A DNA stretch of 64,000 nt from Mycolicibacterium moriokaense (GTDB lineage Bacteria; Actinomycetota; Actinomycetes; Mycobacteriales; Mycobacteriaceae), in the NCBI RefSeq assembly GCF_003201655.1, contig NZ_QJJU01000025.1, positions 1 to 64,000 of the forward strand, read 5' to 3'. Of this stretch, positions 1 through 8,270 are shown one piece after another; within the stretch, counting starts at the first letter, position 1, and each line of letters begins with the position of its first letter. The notes under the pieces are model-generated. The model ran no database searches. It was not told where the DNA came from and saw only the letters and a program-made list of their open reading frames with translations. Both the position numbers and the translations under genes were made by a program.

Positions 1-105
1 GCTGAACTCAACGGACGACCACGCCAAACACTGGACTGGAAGACGCCGGCCGAAGCGCTCAACGAACTACTGTCAAACCCACCAGCTGTTGCATCGACCG
101 CTTGA
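1..105 (+). CDS. IS30-family transposase, C-terminal end (partial)
   Basis: The first frame is open from base 1 and ends at TGA 103-105. It encodes 34 residues beginning AELNGRPRQTLDWKTPAEAL. The pattern LN-x-RPR-x-TL-x-W-x-TPAEALNELL is the characteristic tail of IS30-family DDE transposases, just after the catalytic core. The rest of the gene lies left of the window. The right end of the insertion sequence should lie within or a few bases after the stop, around 80-112 (for example gcatcgaccgcttgaaaccg), but the left inverted repeat is not available for comparison. The element directly abuts the catabolic gene cluster. Confidence 0.85.
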   Translation, partial: AELNGRPRQTLDWKTPAEALNELLSNPPAVASTA

Positions 106-147
106 AACCGCCCGAGTAGGTCGCGCCTTCAGCGCAGAGTCAACGCA

Positions 148-1374
148 TCACGCGATGGCGCCCAAGTCTTTGAGTTCCTCGATGCGGTCCCAGTCCATGC
201 CGAGTTCCATCAACACGATCTCGGTGTGCTCGGACGCCTGCGGTGCCCGGGTGGTCTCGAGGGGCTCGTGGTTGAACTGGATCGGACCGCGGACGACCTT
301 GAACGGCTTCCCGCCGTCGCCCGCCTCGACCTCGACGATCATGTCGTTGGCGATCGCTTGTTCGTCGCCTGCGAGGTCTATGAAGCTCTGGAACGGAGCC
401 CACTGACCCCGCATCGTCTTGAGGTGGTGACGCCAGTACTCGAAGGGCTTGCTGCGGATTGATTCGGTGATGAGTTCGACTGCCGCCGCGGCGTTCTGGA
501 TGAGCGGCAGCACGTCGGAGAAGCGTGGATCGTCGGCCAACTCCGGAAGTCCCAGGTGCTCGAACGCATCTCGGATGTAGCCGGTCGGGCTGACGATGCA
601 CAGGTTGATCGTGCCGCCGTCCGAAGTCAGGTAGTTCGCCATGAAGGGGTTCACGGTCGGGCCTACCGACCCGGGCATCACCGAGCGCATCGTCTCGCCG
701 GTCTCCATTCCCTGGGTCATACTCGCACCCCCTGCCCACCACGCCGTGCTCAGGAGCGATACGTCGATCTCAACGGCCTCGCCGGTGCGCTCGCGATGAA
801 ACAGCGCGGCCGAGATGCCACCTGCGATGTTCATGCCGCCGATGGAGTCGCCGAACGCCGGGATGCCTTGCGACAGTGCGCCGCCCAATTCCTCGGGGGT
901 CAGTGCATGACCGACTCCGCTTCGCGTCCAGAACGCTGTGCCGTCGAAGCCCCCGGTATCGCGCTCCGGTCCCTTGTCGCCGTACGCGCTGCCGCGGGCA
1001 TAGATGATCGTCGGATTCACCGCGCGGATGTGCTCGACGTCGAACTTGTTCTTCTGGCGCTGCGCGGGCATGTAGTTGGTCAGGAACACGTCGGCGGTCT
1101 TGGCGATCTCGTAGAGAACCTCCTGGCCGCCCGGCGTCGATACATCGATACCGACACTGCGCTTACCGCGATTGGGATGCTCAATCAGCGGATGCCGGTC
1201 CGGGTCGAGCTGGAAGCCGCCCATGTTAATGAAGCCGCGCTGGGTGTCGCCGCGGACCGGGTGCTCCACCTTGATGACGTCTGCGCCCCAGTCGGCGAGA
1301 ATCGCCCCTGCCGCGGGCACGAACGTGAACTGTGCGACTTCGAGGACGCGAACACCCTCCATCACCTTGATCAA
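148..1374 (-). CDS. CaiB/BaiF family III CoA-transferase
   Basis: A 408-residue protein of normal family length. Class III CoA-transferases move CoA between carboxylic acids through an aspartyl-CoA intermediate. The N-terminus reads GVRVLEVAQFTFVPAAGAIL followed by DWGADVIKVE, the usual start of the family, and residues 143-153 (FDGTAFWTRSG) hold the likely catalytic Asp144. ATG start at 1374. It is divergent from the aldehyde dehydrogenase at 1460, and the two share a 17-bp palindrome at 1407-1423, so they are probably co-regulated. In this cluster it likely activates or recycles a carboxylic acid produced by the oxidases. The substrate cannot be read from the sequence. Confidence 0.9.
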   Translation of the reverse strand: MIKVMEGVRVLEVAQFTFVPAAGAILADWGADVIKVEHPVRGDTQRGFINMGGFQLDPDRHPLIEHPNRGKRSVGIDVSTPGGQEVLYEIAKTADVFLTNYMPAQRQKNKFDVEHIRAVNPTIIYARGSAYGDKGPERDTGGFDGTAFWTRSGVGHALTPEELGGALSQGIPAFGDSIGGMNIAGGISAALFHRERTGEAVEIDVSLLSTAWWAGGASMTQGMETGETMRSVMPGSVGPTVNPFMANYLTSDGGTINLCIVSPTGYIRDAFEHLGLPELADDPRFSDVLPLIQNAAAAVELITESIRSKPFEYWRHHLKTMRGQWAPFQSFIDLAGDEQAIANDMIVEVEAGDGGKPFKVVRGPIQFNHEPLETTRAPQASEHTEIVLMELGMDWDRIEELKDLGAIA

Positions 1375-1406
1375 CTGAGCCCTTTCCCGCGCTGTTGAAA
1401 TATCCT

Positions 1407-1423
1407 ACTGTAATGTTTACAGT
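1407..1423. promoter_or_regulatory. Palindromic operator ACTGTAA-N3-TTACAGT (site 1)
   Basis: The sequence ACTGTAATGTTTACAGT is a perfect inverted repeat with 7-bp arms and a 3-bp spacer. It lies between the divergent starts of the CoA-transferase (1374) and the aldehyde dehydrogenase (1460). Each arm contains TACAGT, a TAnnnT hexamer that could serve as the -10 element reading outward, so a bound repressor would block both promoters. The same palindrome occurs at 5838-5854 and 13405-13427, which points to one TetR-type regulator. Confidence 0.75.
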
Positions 1424-1459
1424 TGATCGTCCCGCAGTGTCCGATTGTACGAGGTGCAG

Positions 1460-3004
1460 GTGAGCAACGTCGAAGAACGGACCGAGACCAGTGTCGATCT
1501 GGGCATGCGGGCGGCGACGCGGGCCGAGCCGCGGTTGCTCATCGACGGCGACCTTGTGGCGGCCACAGCCGGCGCCGAGTTCGACAACGTCAGCCCCGCC
1601 ACTGGTCTTGTGCTTGGCCGTACCGCAGCCGCCCAAGCCCAGGACATGGAAAGGGCCATAGCCGCGGCGCGCCGTGCGTTCGACGAGTCTGACTGGTCGA
1701 CGAACCGCCCGCTGCGCAGGCGGTGCCTTGAACAACTGCAGGCGGCGATCGAAGCCGAAAAGGACGATCTGCGCGAGGAATTGATCGCCGAGGTCGGCTG
1801 TCCGGTGATGACGACAGAGTCGGCCCAACTCGACTGGCCGCTCGCCGACGGTTTGCGCTATCCCGGCAAGCTGATCGAGGACTTCGAGTGGGAGCGCGTC
1901 CTCGAAGGCGGTGGCCTCTTCGGAGAGCGCAACGTGCGCACGGTGGTCAAGGAGCCCGTCGGCGTCGTCGCAGCCATCACGCCGTCCAACTTCCCGATCG
2001 AGGTCATCCTCAACAAGCTCGGGCCCGCGCTTGCGACGGGCAACACCGTCGTGCTCAAGCCTGACCCGAACACACCGTGGAACGCGACGCGACTTGGCAG
2101 GTTGATCGCCGAGCACACCGACATCCCCGCGGGTGTGGTGAACGTGGTCCCGACACCGTCCAACGAAGTCGCCGGACTGCTCGGCACCGATACCCGCGTC
2201 GACATGATCTCGTTCACCGGCTCGACCGCGGTTGGAAAGCTGCTGATGCGGCAGGGCGCCGACACCATGAAGCGAATGTTCCTCGAGTTGGGCGGCAAGT
2301 CGGTCGCGATCGTGCTCGACGACGCAAACCCGGCGGCGATCATCGGCGCGGCGATCGGGGTCTGTGTGCACGCCGGGCAGGCGTGCGCGGCGACGACGCG
2401 GATGCTGGTCCACCGATCGTTGTACGACGAGGCTGTCGCGACCGTCACCGCCACCTACCAGGCAGTGCCCGTTGGCGATCCCACGCTGCCGGAAACCCTT
2501 GTCGGACCGGTGATCAGCGCAGCGCAGAAGGATAGGGTCCTCGACGCCGTCGAGCAAGCACGCCGCGACGGCGCAACGATCGCGGTCGGCGGCGGCCCGG
2601 TCGAGAACCTGCCCGAGCACTTGTCGGGTGGCCACTTCGTGCAGCCCACCGTGATCGTCGACGTCGACAACAGTGCCGCGATCGCGCAGCAAGAGGTGTT
2701 CGGTCCCGTGCTCATCGTGATGCCTTTCGACGACGACGACGAAGCCGTGCGTATCGCTAACGACAGTGCCTACGGGCTTGCCGGCGCGGTGATATCGCGA
2801 TCGATGGTGCGCGGCATGAACATCGCGCGTCGCATCCGGACAGGCTCGTTCGGCGTCAACGGCGGAATGTTCTACGGCGCCGACGCACCATTCGGCGGTT
2901 ACAAGAACAGCGGTGTCGGCAGGCAATGCGGCATCGAGGGCTTTCAGCAGTACCTGGAGACCAAGACCATCGGTTGCCGGATGCCACGTCAGAAAGAGAA
3001 CTGA
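1460..3004 (+). CDS. NAD(P)-dependent aldehyde dehydrogenase
   Basis: A 514-residue aldehyde dehydrogenase that oxidises an aldehyde to a carboxylate. Visible motifs are ITPSNFP (nucleotide/oxyanion region, about 173-179), FTGSTAVG (about 252-259), the general base in LELGGKS (Glu276) and the catalytic cysteine in HAGQACAATTR (Cys309). I chose the GTG at 1460 because AGG at 1452-1454 sits 5 bases upstream; an earlier GTG at 1454 and a TTG at 1445 are in frame. The stop overlaps the ATG of the next SDR (ATGA), so the two are translationally coupled. The divergent promoter carries operator site 1. Confidence 0.93.
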   Translation: MSNVEERTETSVDLGMRAATRAEPRLLIDGDLVAATAGAEFDNVSPATGLVLGRTAAAQAQDMERAIAAARRAFDESDWSTNRPLRRRCLEQLQAAIEAEKDDLREELIAEVGCPVMTTESAQLDWPLADGLRYPGKLIEDFEWERVLEGGGLFGERNVRTVVKEPVGVVAAITPSNFPIEVILNKLGPALATGNTVVLKPDPNTPWNATRLGRLIAEHTDIPAGVVNVVPTPSNEVAGLLGTDTRVDMISFTGSTAVGKLLMRQGADTMKRMFLELGGKSVAIVLDDANPAAIIGAAIGVCVHAGQACAATTRMLVHRSLYDEAVATVTATYQAVPVGDPTLPETLVGPVISAAQKDRVLDAVEQARRDGATIAVGGGPVENLPEHLSGGHFVQPTVIVDVDNSAAIAQQEVFGPVLIVMPFDDDDEAVRIANDSAYGLAGAVISRSMVRGMNIARRIRTGSFGVNGGMFYGADAPFGGYKNSGVGRQCGIEGFQQYLETKTIGCRMPRQKEN

Positions 3005-3852
3005 TGGGAAAGCTGGACAACAAGGTTGCGGTCGTCTCGGGCGCGGCGCGTGGACAGGGCCGCTCGCATGCCGTGAATCTCGCCGCCGAGGGTGCCAGCA
3101 TCATCGCGCTGGACATCTGCGCAGATCTTGAGGGAAACACGTATCCGCTTGCGCGGCCGGAGGATCTGGACGAGACAGCGCGGTTGGTGGAGAAGGAAGC
3201 GGTGCGCTGTCACACCGCTATCGTCGACGTGCGCGAGCGCAGCGCCGTGTGGAAGGCGATCGAAGACGGCGTCGGCGAGTTGGGTCACATCGACATCGTC
3301 GTGGCCAATGCGGGTATCTGCGCGATGGGTACAGGCCAGACCCTGCAATCGTGGTCGGACACGATCGACACCGATCTTGTGGGTGTTTTCAACGTGATTC
3401 AGGCCAGCCTGCCGCACGTCAACGACGGCGCGTCGATCATCGCCACCGGATCGCTGGCCGCCCAGCTCGGCAGCGCCACGAATCAGGGGCCGGGCGGCTC
3501 CGCGTACAGCCTTGCCAAGCAGATCGTCGCCCGCTACGTCAACGATCTGTCGGTCCAACTGGCCAAGAGGATGATTCGGGTCAACGCGGTGCACCCGACG
3601 AACGTGAACACCGACATGCTGCACAACGAGGGGATGTACAAGGTGTTCCGCCCCGACCTGAAGTCGCCGACTCGTGAGGAGGCCGAAGCGTCGTTCCCTG
3701 CCATGCAGGCCATGCCGGTTCCTTATATCGAGCCGCAGGACGTGTCTAACGCCGTCGTCTTCCTTGCCAGCGACGACTCCCGGTACATCACAGGCATCCA
3801 ATTGCGGGTGGATGCAGGGGGATTCGTCAAGGCGAAGCCGTGGAAAGGGTAG
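3004..3852 (+). CDS. Mycofactocin-coupled SDR family oxidoreductase
   Basis: A 282-residue short-chain dehydrogenase. The N-terminal stretch VSGAARGQGRSHAVNLAAEG followed by IIALDIC, the enlarged loop after the second strand (residues about 40-60) and the catalytic YSLAKQ are diagnostic of the subfamily with non-exchangeable NAD that depends on mycofactocin for re-oxidation. The active-site Ser is in the ATGSLAAQLG stretch. It probably oxidises an alcohol intermediate. It is coupled by a 4-bp overlap to the aldehyde dehydrogenase, suggesting consecutive alcohol-to-aldehyde-to-acid steps. The mycofactocin genes themselves are not in this window. Confidence 0.92.
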   Translation: MGKLDNKVAVVSGAARGQGRSHAVNLAAEGASIIALDICADLEGNTYPLARPEDLDETARLVEKEAVRCHTAIVDVRERSAVWKAIEDGVGELGHIDIVVANAGICAMGTGQTLQSWSDTIDTDLVGVFNVIQASLPHVNDGASIIATGSLAAQLGSATNQGPGGSAYSLAKQIVARYVNDLSVQLAKRMIRVNAVHPTNVNTDMLHNEGMYKVFRPDLKSPTREEAEASFPAMQAMPVPYIEPQDVSNAVVFLASDDSRYITGIQLRVDAGGFVKAKPWKG

Positions 3853-3976
3853 TTGCTCGGCGGAGGCCTGCATTCGCATCAGTTGTCACCGAGTCACGGC
3901 ATGCATGCTCTCCAGAGCGTCATCAGATGTTGACGGCCGCCGAAAGAGTTAGTGCTCTCGTGGGATGCTCAGGGCA

Positions 3977-4030
3977 CTATGCCGCCGCGATAAGTGCCTC
4001 CGCGTTGTCGAGAATGCTGTCGAGGATTTA
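3977..4030 (-). pseudogene. Stranded C-terminal tail of the TetR gene after an in-frame TAA
   Basis: Directly after the TAA (4028-4030) that ends the TetR gene, the same frame continues as ILDSILDNAEALIAAA and stops at TAG 3977-3979. This looks like the usual last helix of TetR-family regulators. A single G-to-T change, GAA to TAA, would explain the break. I read it as a nonsense mutation that removes the final 17 residues. A sequencing error at base 4030 or a natural shorter protein are the alternatives. Confidence 0.6.
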
Positions 4031-4579
4031 GTCGAAGTCGATGTCGTCGGCGTATCCGATGCCACGCCCGGCCAGCGTCTTGTTCTGTAAGCGCTCCAAG
4101 ACAACCGATCCCCGCGTGTGCACCGAGATCGCTCCGTAGGTTTCTACTGCCTGCTCGGGCGTCAGTCCCGCCTCGACCAGCGCCGCAACGGGTTGTTCGA
4201 TCTCCTTAAAGGCACCATGCAACGCCCTGGCGCCGTAGTGTCCGCGAATGAGGACCAGGTCGCAGAGGATGGGGTCGTCAAGAAATCGCCTGCGCATCGT
4301 CCGCGCGTGATTGCGCAGCGACACACGCCAATTGGAAGCGTCGATGCAGGGCACCGTGAACTCGTACCGTTGCAGCGCCCGATCGGTCATCGCGTCGAGC
4401 AGTTCATCCTTTTTGCGGAAGTACCAGTAGATGCTCGTTACTCCGACATCGAGCTGCTTTGCCAGCAGCGGCATGCTCAAGTTGTCGATGGAGACTTCCG
4501 CCGCCACCGCGAAGGCGCCGTTGAGGATTTCGCCGACGGAGATCGATCCGCGTTCCCGACGTCGGCGCCGTTGTGCCAC
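4028..4579 (-). CDS. TetR-family transcriptional regulator (probably truncated at the C-terminus)
   Basis: A 183-residue TetR regulator. The helix-turn-helix is at about residues 36-62 (LAKQLDVGVTSIYWYFRKKD). The ligand-binding C-terminal part is divergent, as is usual. The GTG start at 4579 lies 3 bases after the stop of the P450 gene, so it is the second gene of a P450-TetR operon whose promoter holds operator site 2 (5838-5854). That makes it the best candidate to bind the repeated TACTGTAA-N3-TTACAGTA palindrome and to control itself. The frame stays open in TetR-like sequence past the TAA, so the protein may have lost its last helix, with possible effects on dimerisation. Confidence 0.88.
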   Translation of the reverse strand: MAQRRRRRERGSISVGEILNGAFAVAAEVSIDNLSMPLLAKQLDVGVTSIYWYFRKKDELLDAMTDRALQRYEFTVPCIDASNWRVSLRNHARTMRRRFLDDPILCDLVLIRGHYGARALHGAFKEIEQPVAALVEAGLTPEQAVETYGAISVHTRGSVVLERLQNKTLAGRGIGYADDIDFD

Positions 4580-4582
4580 CGA

Positions 4583-5791
4583 TCAGCCCACGGCGTCGAA
4601 CGTCACAGGAATCGCCGTCGGTGAGCGGAACGGTTGGCCCTTGATATGCGGGTTGTCGTCGGTCACCAGCTGGATGTTCGTCAACCGTGTGAGCAAGCCC
4701 TCAACGGCTACTCGAGTCTCCATCCGCGCCAGGTGAAGACCCATGCAGGTGTGCTCGCCCGCCGCGAAAGAGATGTGTGGCACGCGTTTCCGGAAGATGT
4801 CGAACTCCTCGGAGCGCTCCCAACGCCGTTCGTCGCGGTTGGCTGAGCCGATGCACGCGTCGATCACCGCTCCCGCGGGGACGTCGACACCTTCGACTTC
4901 CGTGGCCTCAGTCGCATACCGCTGCACGGTGGTCAATGGTGTCTCGAAGCGCAGACCTTCCTCTATGGCGGGCGCGATGAGGTCGTGATCGGCTTGCACC
5001 GCCTGGAACTGCTCGCGATGGGTTAGCAACAGATAGAGCAGGTTCCCCGATGACCGATACGTGGTTTCCAGCCCGGCAGGTAGCAACAGGCGTAGGAACG
5101 AGTAGATGGCCTCGTCGGATAGCTTCTCGCCGTCGATCTCCGCGGTCACGAGATCGCCGATGACGTCCTCGGTCGGCTTGGACCTGCGCTTGTCGATCTG
5201 GTCCAGGAAATAGTCTTTCAGCGCCGCGGAGGCCTCAAAGGCCTTCTTGTACTTGACGGTGTAGCTGATCAGCTCGACGGCACGCTGTCGGAACCACGGC
5301 AGATCTTCCTCGGGCAGACCCAACAACTTGGAAATCACGCGCGTGGGGAACTCCAGAGTGAAGTTACGGACCAGGTCGGCCTCGCCGGAGTCGATGAACT
5401 CGTCGATCAATGCGTCGACGACTGGCCGAACGATCTCGGGCTCCCACCGCAGCAGTGATTTCGACTTGAACGCCGCGGAGACGAGATTGCGGTGTTCCCA
5501 ATGCTTCTTGCCTTCCATCGCCAGAATCGTCGGCCCGATGAAGAGGCCGATCGTCGAGTCGTAGATGTGGGAGTTGAACACCTTGCCGTCGCGGAAGATT
5601 CGGTTGACCGCATCGAAGGACACGGCGGCGTAGAGCTGCTCGGGCATCATCGATTCGGGCGTCTTGGACCAGTCCATGACGCTGCCCTCGAACACTCCGG
5701 CTTCCCGCCGCTTCTTGGCGAAAAACGGATAGGGGTCACGAAGCAGGTCGGAGGCCTCGTCGGCCGTGAAATCCTGCACTGGGCTTTCCAC
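4583..5791 (-). CDS. Cytochrome P450
   Basis: A 402-residue soluble bacterial P450. The I-helix reads LLLPAGLETTYRSS, with the AGxET form of the oxygen-binding motif. The ExxR motif is in EEGLRFE and the heme-thiolate loop is FAAGEHTCMG, whose Cys is the iron ligand. The family inserts one oxygen atom into an unreactive C-H bond using a ferredoxin and reductase, neither of which is encoded nearby. It is the first gene of a two-gene operon with the TetR regulator. The ATG at 5791 is preceded on its own strand by operator site 2. No CYP family number can be assigned by eye. Confidence 0.93.
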   Translation of the reverse strand: MESPVQDFTADEASDLLRDPYPFFAKKRREAGVFEGSVMDWSKTPESMMPEQLYAAVSFDAVNRIFRDGKVFNSHIYDSTIGLFIGPTILAMEGKKHWEHRNLVSAAFKSKSLLRWEPEIVRPVVDALIDEFIDSGEADLVRNFTLEFPTRVISKLLGLPEEDLPWFRQRAVELISYTVKYKKAFEASAALKDYFLDQIDKRRSKPTEDVIGDLVTAEIDGEKLSDEAIYSFLRLLLPAGLETTYRSSGNLLYLLLTHREQFQAVQADHDLIAPAIEEGLRFETPLTTVQRYATEATEVEGVDVPAGAVIDACIGSANRDERRWERSEEFDIFRKRVPHISFAAGEHTCMGLHLARMETRVAVEGLLTRLTNIQLVTDDNPHIKGQPFRSPTAIPVTFDAVG

Positions 5792-5836
5792 CGCTGATCT
5801 CCAGCATCGTCGAACGGACAGGCATCCTGCTATAGG

Positions 5837-5855
5837 TACTGTAAATCTTACAGTA
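5837..5855. promoter_or_regulatory. Palindromic operator TACTGTAA-N3-TTACAGTA (site 2)
   Basis: The core ACTGTAAATCTTACAGT at 5838-5854 is a perfect inverted repeat that extends by one more T/A pair on each side. It lies 46 bases upstream of the start of the P450-TetR operon and contains TACAGT in position to act as a -10 element on the minus strand. Its place in front of the regulator's own operon suggests autoregulation. Confidence 0.75.
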
Positions 5856-5879
5856 TAGCGATACGACCTGGTTGGTGGC

Positions 5880-6665
5880 CTAGAGTTCGATCGGCGCTCC
5901 TGCGAGCATCGAGTTGATGAAGCCCCCGTCGACCTGGATGTCCTGGCCGGTGATCCAGCGGGCCTCTTGCGACCCGAGGAACGAAATCACGGGCGCAATA
6001 TCGTCCACCGTGGCGTGCCGACCTACGGTCGCGCGGCACATGTCGAGCACGTCCTTGCCCATCGTCTGCTCGAAATCGGAGAGGATCGGGGTTTCGACGG
6101 GCCCGGGGCTGACCGTGTTGACCCGCACCCCGTACTTGGTCCAGGCCGGCCCGGCCAGACGCTTGCAGTACAGGATCACTGCCTGCTTGGACGTGCTGTA
6201 CACCGGATAGTTCGGGTCTTGGTCCGCCTGCCATTTCGCGACGGCCTCGGCGTCGGTGAGCTCCAACAGCCCGGCCAAGATCTCCAGGCGCTGATCCCAG
6301 CCGAGCGCGGCCGTCGACGCGACACCGACGACAGATCCGCCCTCACGCAGCAGCGGCAGCATGCCTTCGGTCATCAGTCGCATGCCGAGGTAGTTCACCG
6401 TCAGCACGTCGGCGGCCGGTGCCGTTCCGGGGACGCCTGCGACATGGGCGAGCATGTCCCACCCCGAGCCGAGCTGACCCAGCACGGCGCGGATGCTCGC
6501 CGCGTCGCGCAGGTCGCATCGCAGATGTTCGGACGCCGGCGTCGTGTTCTCGCGGACGTCGACTGCGACGACGTGATCACCGCGATCGTGGAAGTGTGTC
6601 GCGACGGCCGCTCCGATGCCCGATCCGGCACCGACAACCACGATCTTCCGTCGCTCGCCGCTCAT
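5880..6665 (-). CDS. SDR family oxidoreductase (3-alpha-HSD-like)
   Basis: A 261-residue classical short-chain dehydrogenase. The cofactor loop is VVGAGSGIGAAVA (TGxxxGIG type), and the catalytic residues are in VASTAAL (Ser) and YSTSKQAV (Tyr/Lys). The C-terminal GQDIQVDGGF is typical. A 30-residue insertion between the Ser and the Tyr (around ALGWDQRLEILAGLLELTDA) resembles that of bacterial 3-alpha-hydroxysteroid dehydrogenases. I chose ATG 6665 because the SDR fold begins right there (MSGERRKIVVVGAG) and AAGGG lies upstream; the frame is open further up but without homology. It is divergent from the second aldehyde dehydrogenase. Confidence 0.9.
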   Translation of the reverse strand: MSGERRKIVVVGAGSGIGAAVATHFHDRGDHVVAVDVRENTTPASEHLRCDLRDAASIRAVLGQLGSGWDMLAHVAGVPGTAPAADVLTVNYLGMRLMTEGMLPLLREGGSVVGVASTAALGWDQRLEILAGLLELTDAEAVAKWQADQDPNYPVYSTSKQAVILYCKRLAGPAWTKYGVRVNTVSPGPVETPILSDFEQTMGKDVLDMCRATVGRHATVDDIAPVISFLGSQEARWITGQDIQVDGGFINSMLAGAPIEL

Positions 6666-6716
6666 TCGCGCAACCCTTCTCGTCGCCCCATGCTGCCGGA
6701 GTACCATCGAATGGTC

Positions 6717-6736
6717 GACAGTAAGGACGACAGTAA
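6717..6736. repeat. Direct repeat GACAGTAA with 12-bp period
   Basis: GACAGTAA occurs at 6717-6724 and again at 6729-6736, in the divergent promoter region between the SDR (start 6665) and the aldehyde dehydrogenase (start 6777). The repeat resembles a half-site of the cluster operator but is in tandem rather than inverted. It may be a regulatory site; the evidence is weak. Confidence 0.35.
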
Positions 6737-6776
6737 ACAATTCTGGTCCGACAGACAATGACCATGGGACGGACGA

Positions 6777-8270
6777 ATGAGCACAACCCAAGAGCGGGTC
6801 GACGGCGCGGTCGAAGGTCAGCGGGACGCCATGCGAGCGATTCTCGACCGGCAGCGCCAGGCGTTCACGGCCGAAGGGCCGCCCAGCGTCACCATGCGAC
6901 GCAACCGCATCGACCGGCTGCTCGCGCTCGTCCTGGACAACGCCGACGCGTTCGTCGACGCCATGTCGGCCGATTACGGCACCCGGCCGAAGACGGGATC
7001 GTTGTTCACCGAAATCCTCGGCATGATCTCGGTGATCGAGCACACCAGATCGCATGTGCCGCAGTGGATGCGGGCGACCAAATTGATGGGGGCCGCGCGG
7101 CTCTTCGGCCTGAAGGCGGAGGTGCAGCCCTCACCGCTCGGCGTCGTCGGGATCATCGGGCCGTGGAATTTTCCACTCAACCTCGTCGTGCTGCCCGCTT
7201 CCGCGGCGTTCGCCGCGGGCAACCGGGTGATGATCAAGATGTCGGAGATCACCCCGAAGACCGCGGAGCTGATGGCCTCGACCGCGCCGAAGTATTTCGA
7301 CCCGACGGAACTCGACGTCGTCACCGGCGGGCCCGACGTCGCTGCGGCCTTCTCGACGCTGCCGTTCGACCATCTGTTCTTCACCGGCTCGCCGTCGGTC
7401 GGCGCATTGGTGCAGCAGGCCGCCGCACAGAATCTCGTCCCGGTGACGCTGGAGCTGGGCGGCAAGAATCCGGTGGTGGTGTCGCCCGACGCCGATATCA
7501 ATCGATCGGCGACTCGTATCGCGCAGGCCCGCATGATCAACGGCGGGCAGGTATGTATCTGTCCTGACTACGTTTTCGTGCCCGACGGCCGCGTGGACGC
7601 GTTTGTCGATGGTGCACGGCAGACGTTAAGCGCCATGTTCCCGTCGATCGTGTCCAACGACGACTACTGCTCGTCGGTGAACCTGGCCAACTTCGAAAGG
7701 GTCGTCGCGCTGATCGACGATGCGCGGCTCAACGGAGCGACTGTTGAGCCCGTCGCACCCGCAGGGGAGTCGCTGCCAGATCGCGCCACCCGCAAGATCG
7801 CCCCGACGATCGTCCGAGACGTTGAAGAGCACATGAAGATTGCCAACGAAGAGGTCTTCGGCCCTGTCCTCGTGGTCATGCCGTACTCGCAATTGACCGA
7901 CGCCATCGCCTACATCAACGACCGGCCCGCACCCCTTGTCGCGTACTGGTACGGTCCCGACAACGATGACTTCCGTACCTTCGTTCGGCACACCCGTAGC
8001 GGGGGAGTGGCGCGCAATGACTTTGGTGCCCAGATGATTCCGTCGGCCGCCCCGTTCGGTGGTGTCGGTCGCAGCGGCATGGGCGCCTATCACGGCAAGG
8101 CCGGATTCGAGGCGTTCAGCCACTACCGAACCGTGGTGGGCACCGATCTGCCGTTCAGCATCACAGGACGGGCGGCACCACCGTTCAGCGGTTCGATGAA
8201 GGCCGGTGTCGGCGTCGCGCTGCGGATGGCACGCGGTCGCACGCGCCGTCGGCTCAAGCGCCGCCGCTGA
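6777..8270 (+). CDS. Aldehyde dehydrogenase, coniferyl-aldehyde type
   Basis: A 497-residue aldehyde dehydrogenase. Motifs: GIIGPWNFPLNL (cofactor site), FFTGSPSVG, VTLELGGKNP with the general-base Glu, and GGQVCICPDYV with the catalytic Cys. The pattern FGGVGRSGMGAYHGKAGFEA near the C-terminus is typical of the class 3-like or coniferyl aldehyde dehydrogenases, which act on hydrophobic or aromatic aldehydes. The basic tail RMARGRTRRRLKRRR is unusual and could favour membrane or polyanion contact. It overlaps the convergent acyl-CoA ligase by 17 bp. Confidence 0.92.
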   Translation: MSTTQERVDGAVEGQRDAMRAILDRQRQAFTAEGPPSVTMRRNRIDRLLALVLDNADAFVDAMSADYGTRPKTGSLFTEILGMISVIEHTRSHVPQWMRATKLMGAARLFGLKAEVQPSPLGVVGIIGPWNFPLNLVVLPASAAFAAGNRVMIKMSEITPKTAELMASTAPKYFDPTELDVVTGGPDVAAAFSTLPFDHLFFTGSPSVGALVQQAAAQNLVPVTLELGGKNPVVVSPDADINRSATRIAQARMINGGQVCICPDYVFVPDGRVDAFVDGARQTLSAMFPSIVSNDDYCSSVNLANFERVVALIDDARLNGATVEPVAPAGESLPDRATRKIAPTIVRDVEEHMKIANEEVFGPVLVVMPYSQLTDAIAYINDRPAPLVAYWYGPDNDDFRTFVRHTRSGGVARNDFGAQMIPSAAPFGGVGRSGMGAYHGKAGFEAFSHYRTVVGTDLPFSITGRAAPPFSGSMKAGVGVALRMARGRTRRRLKRRR

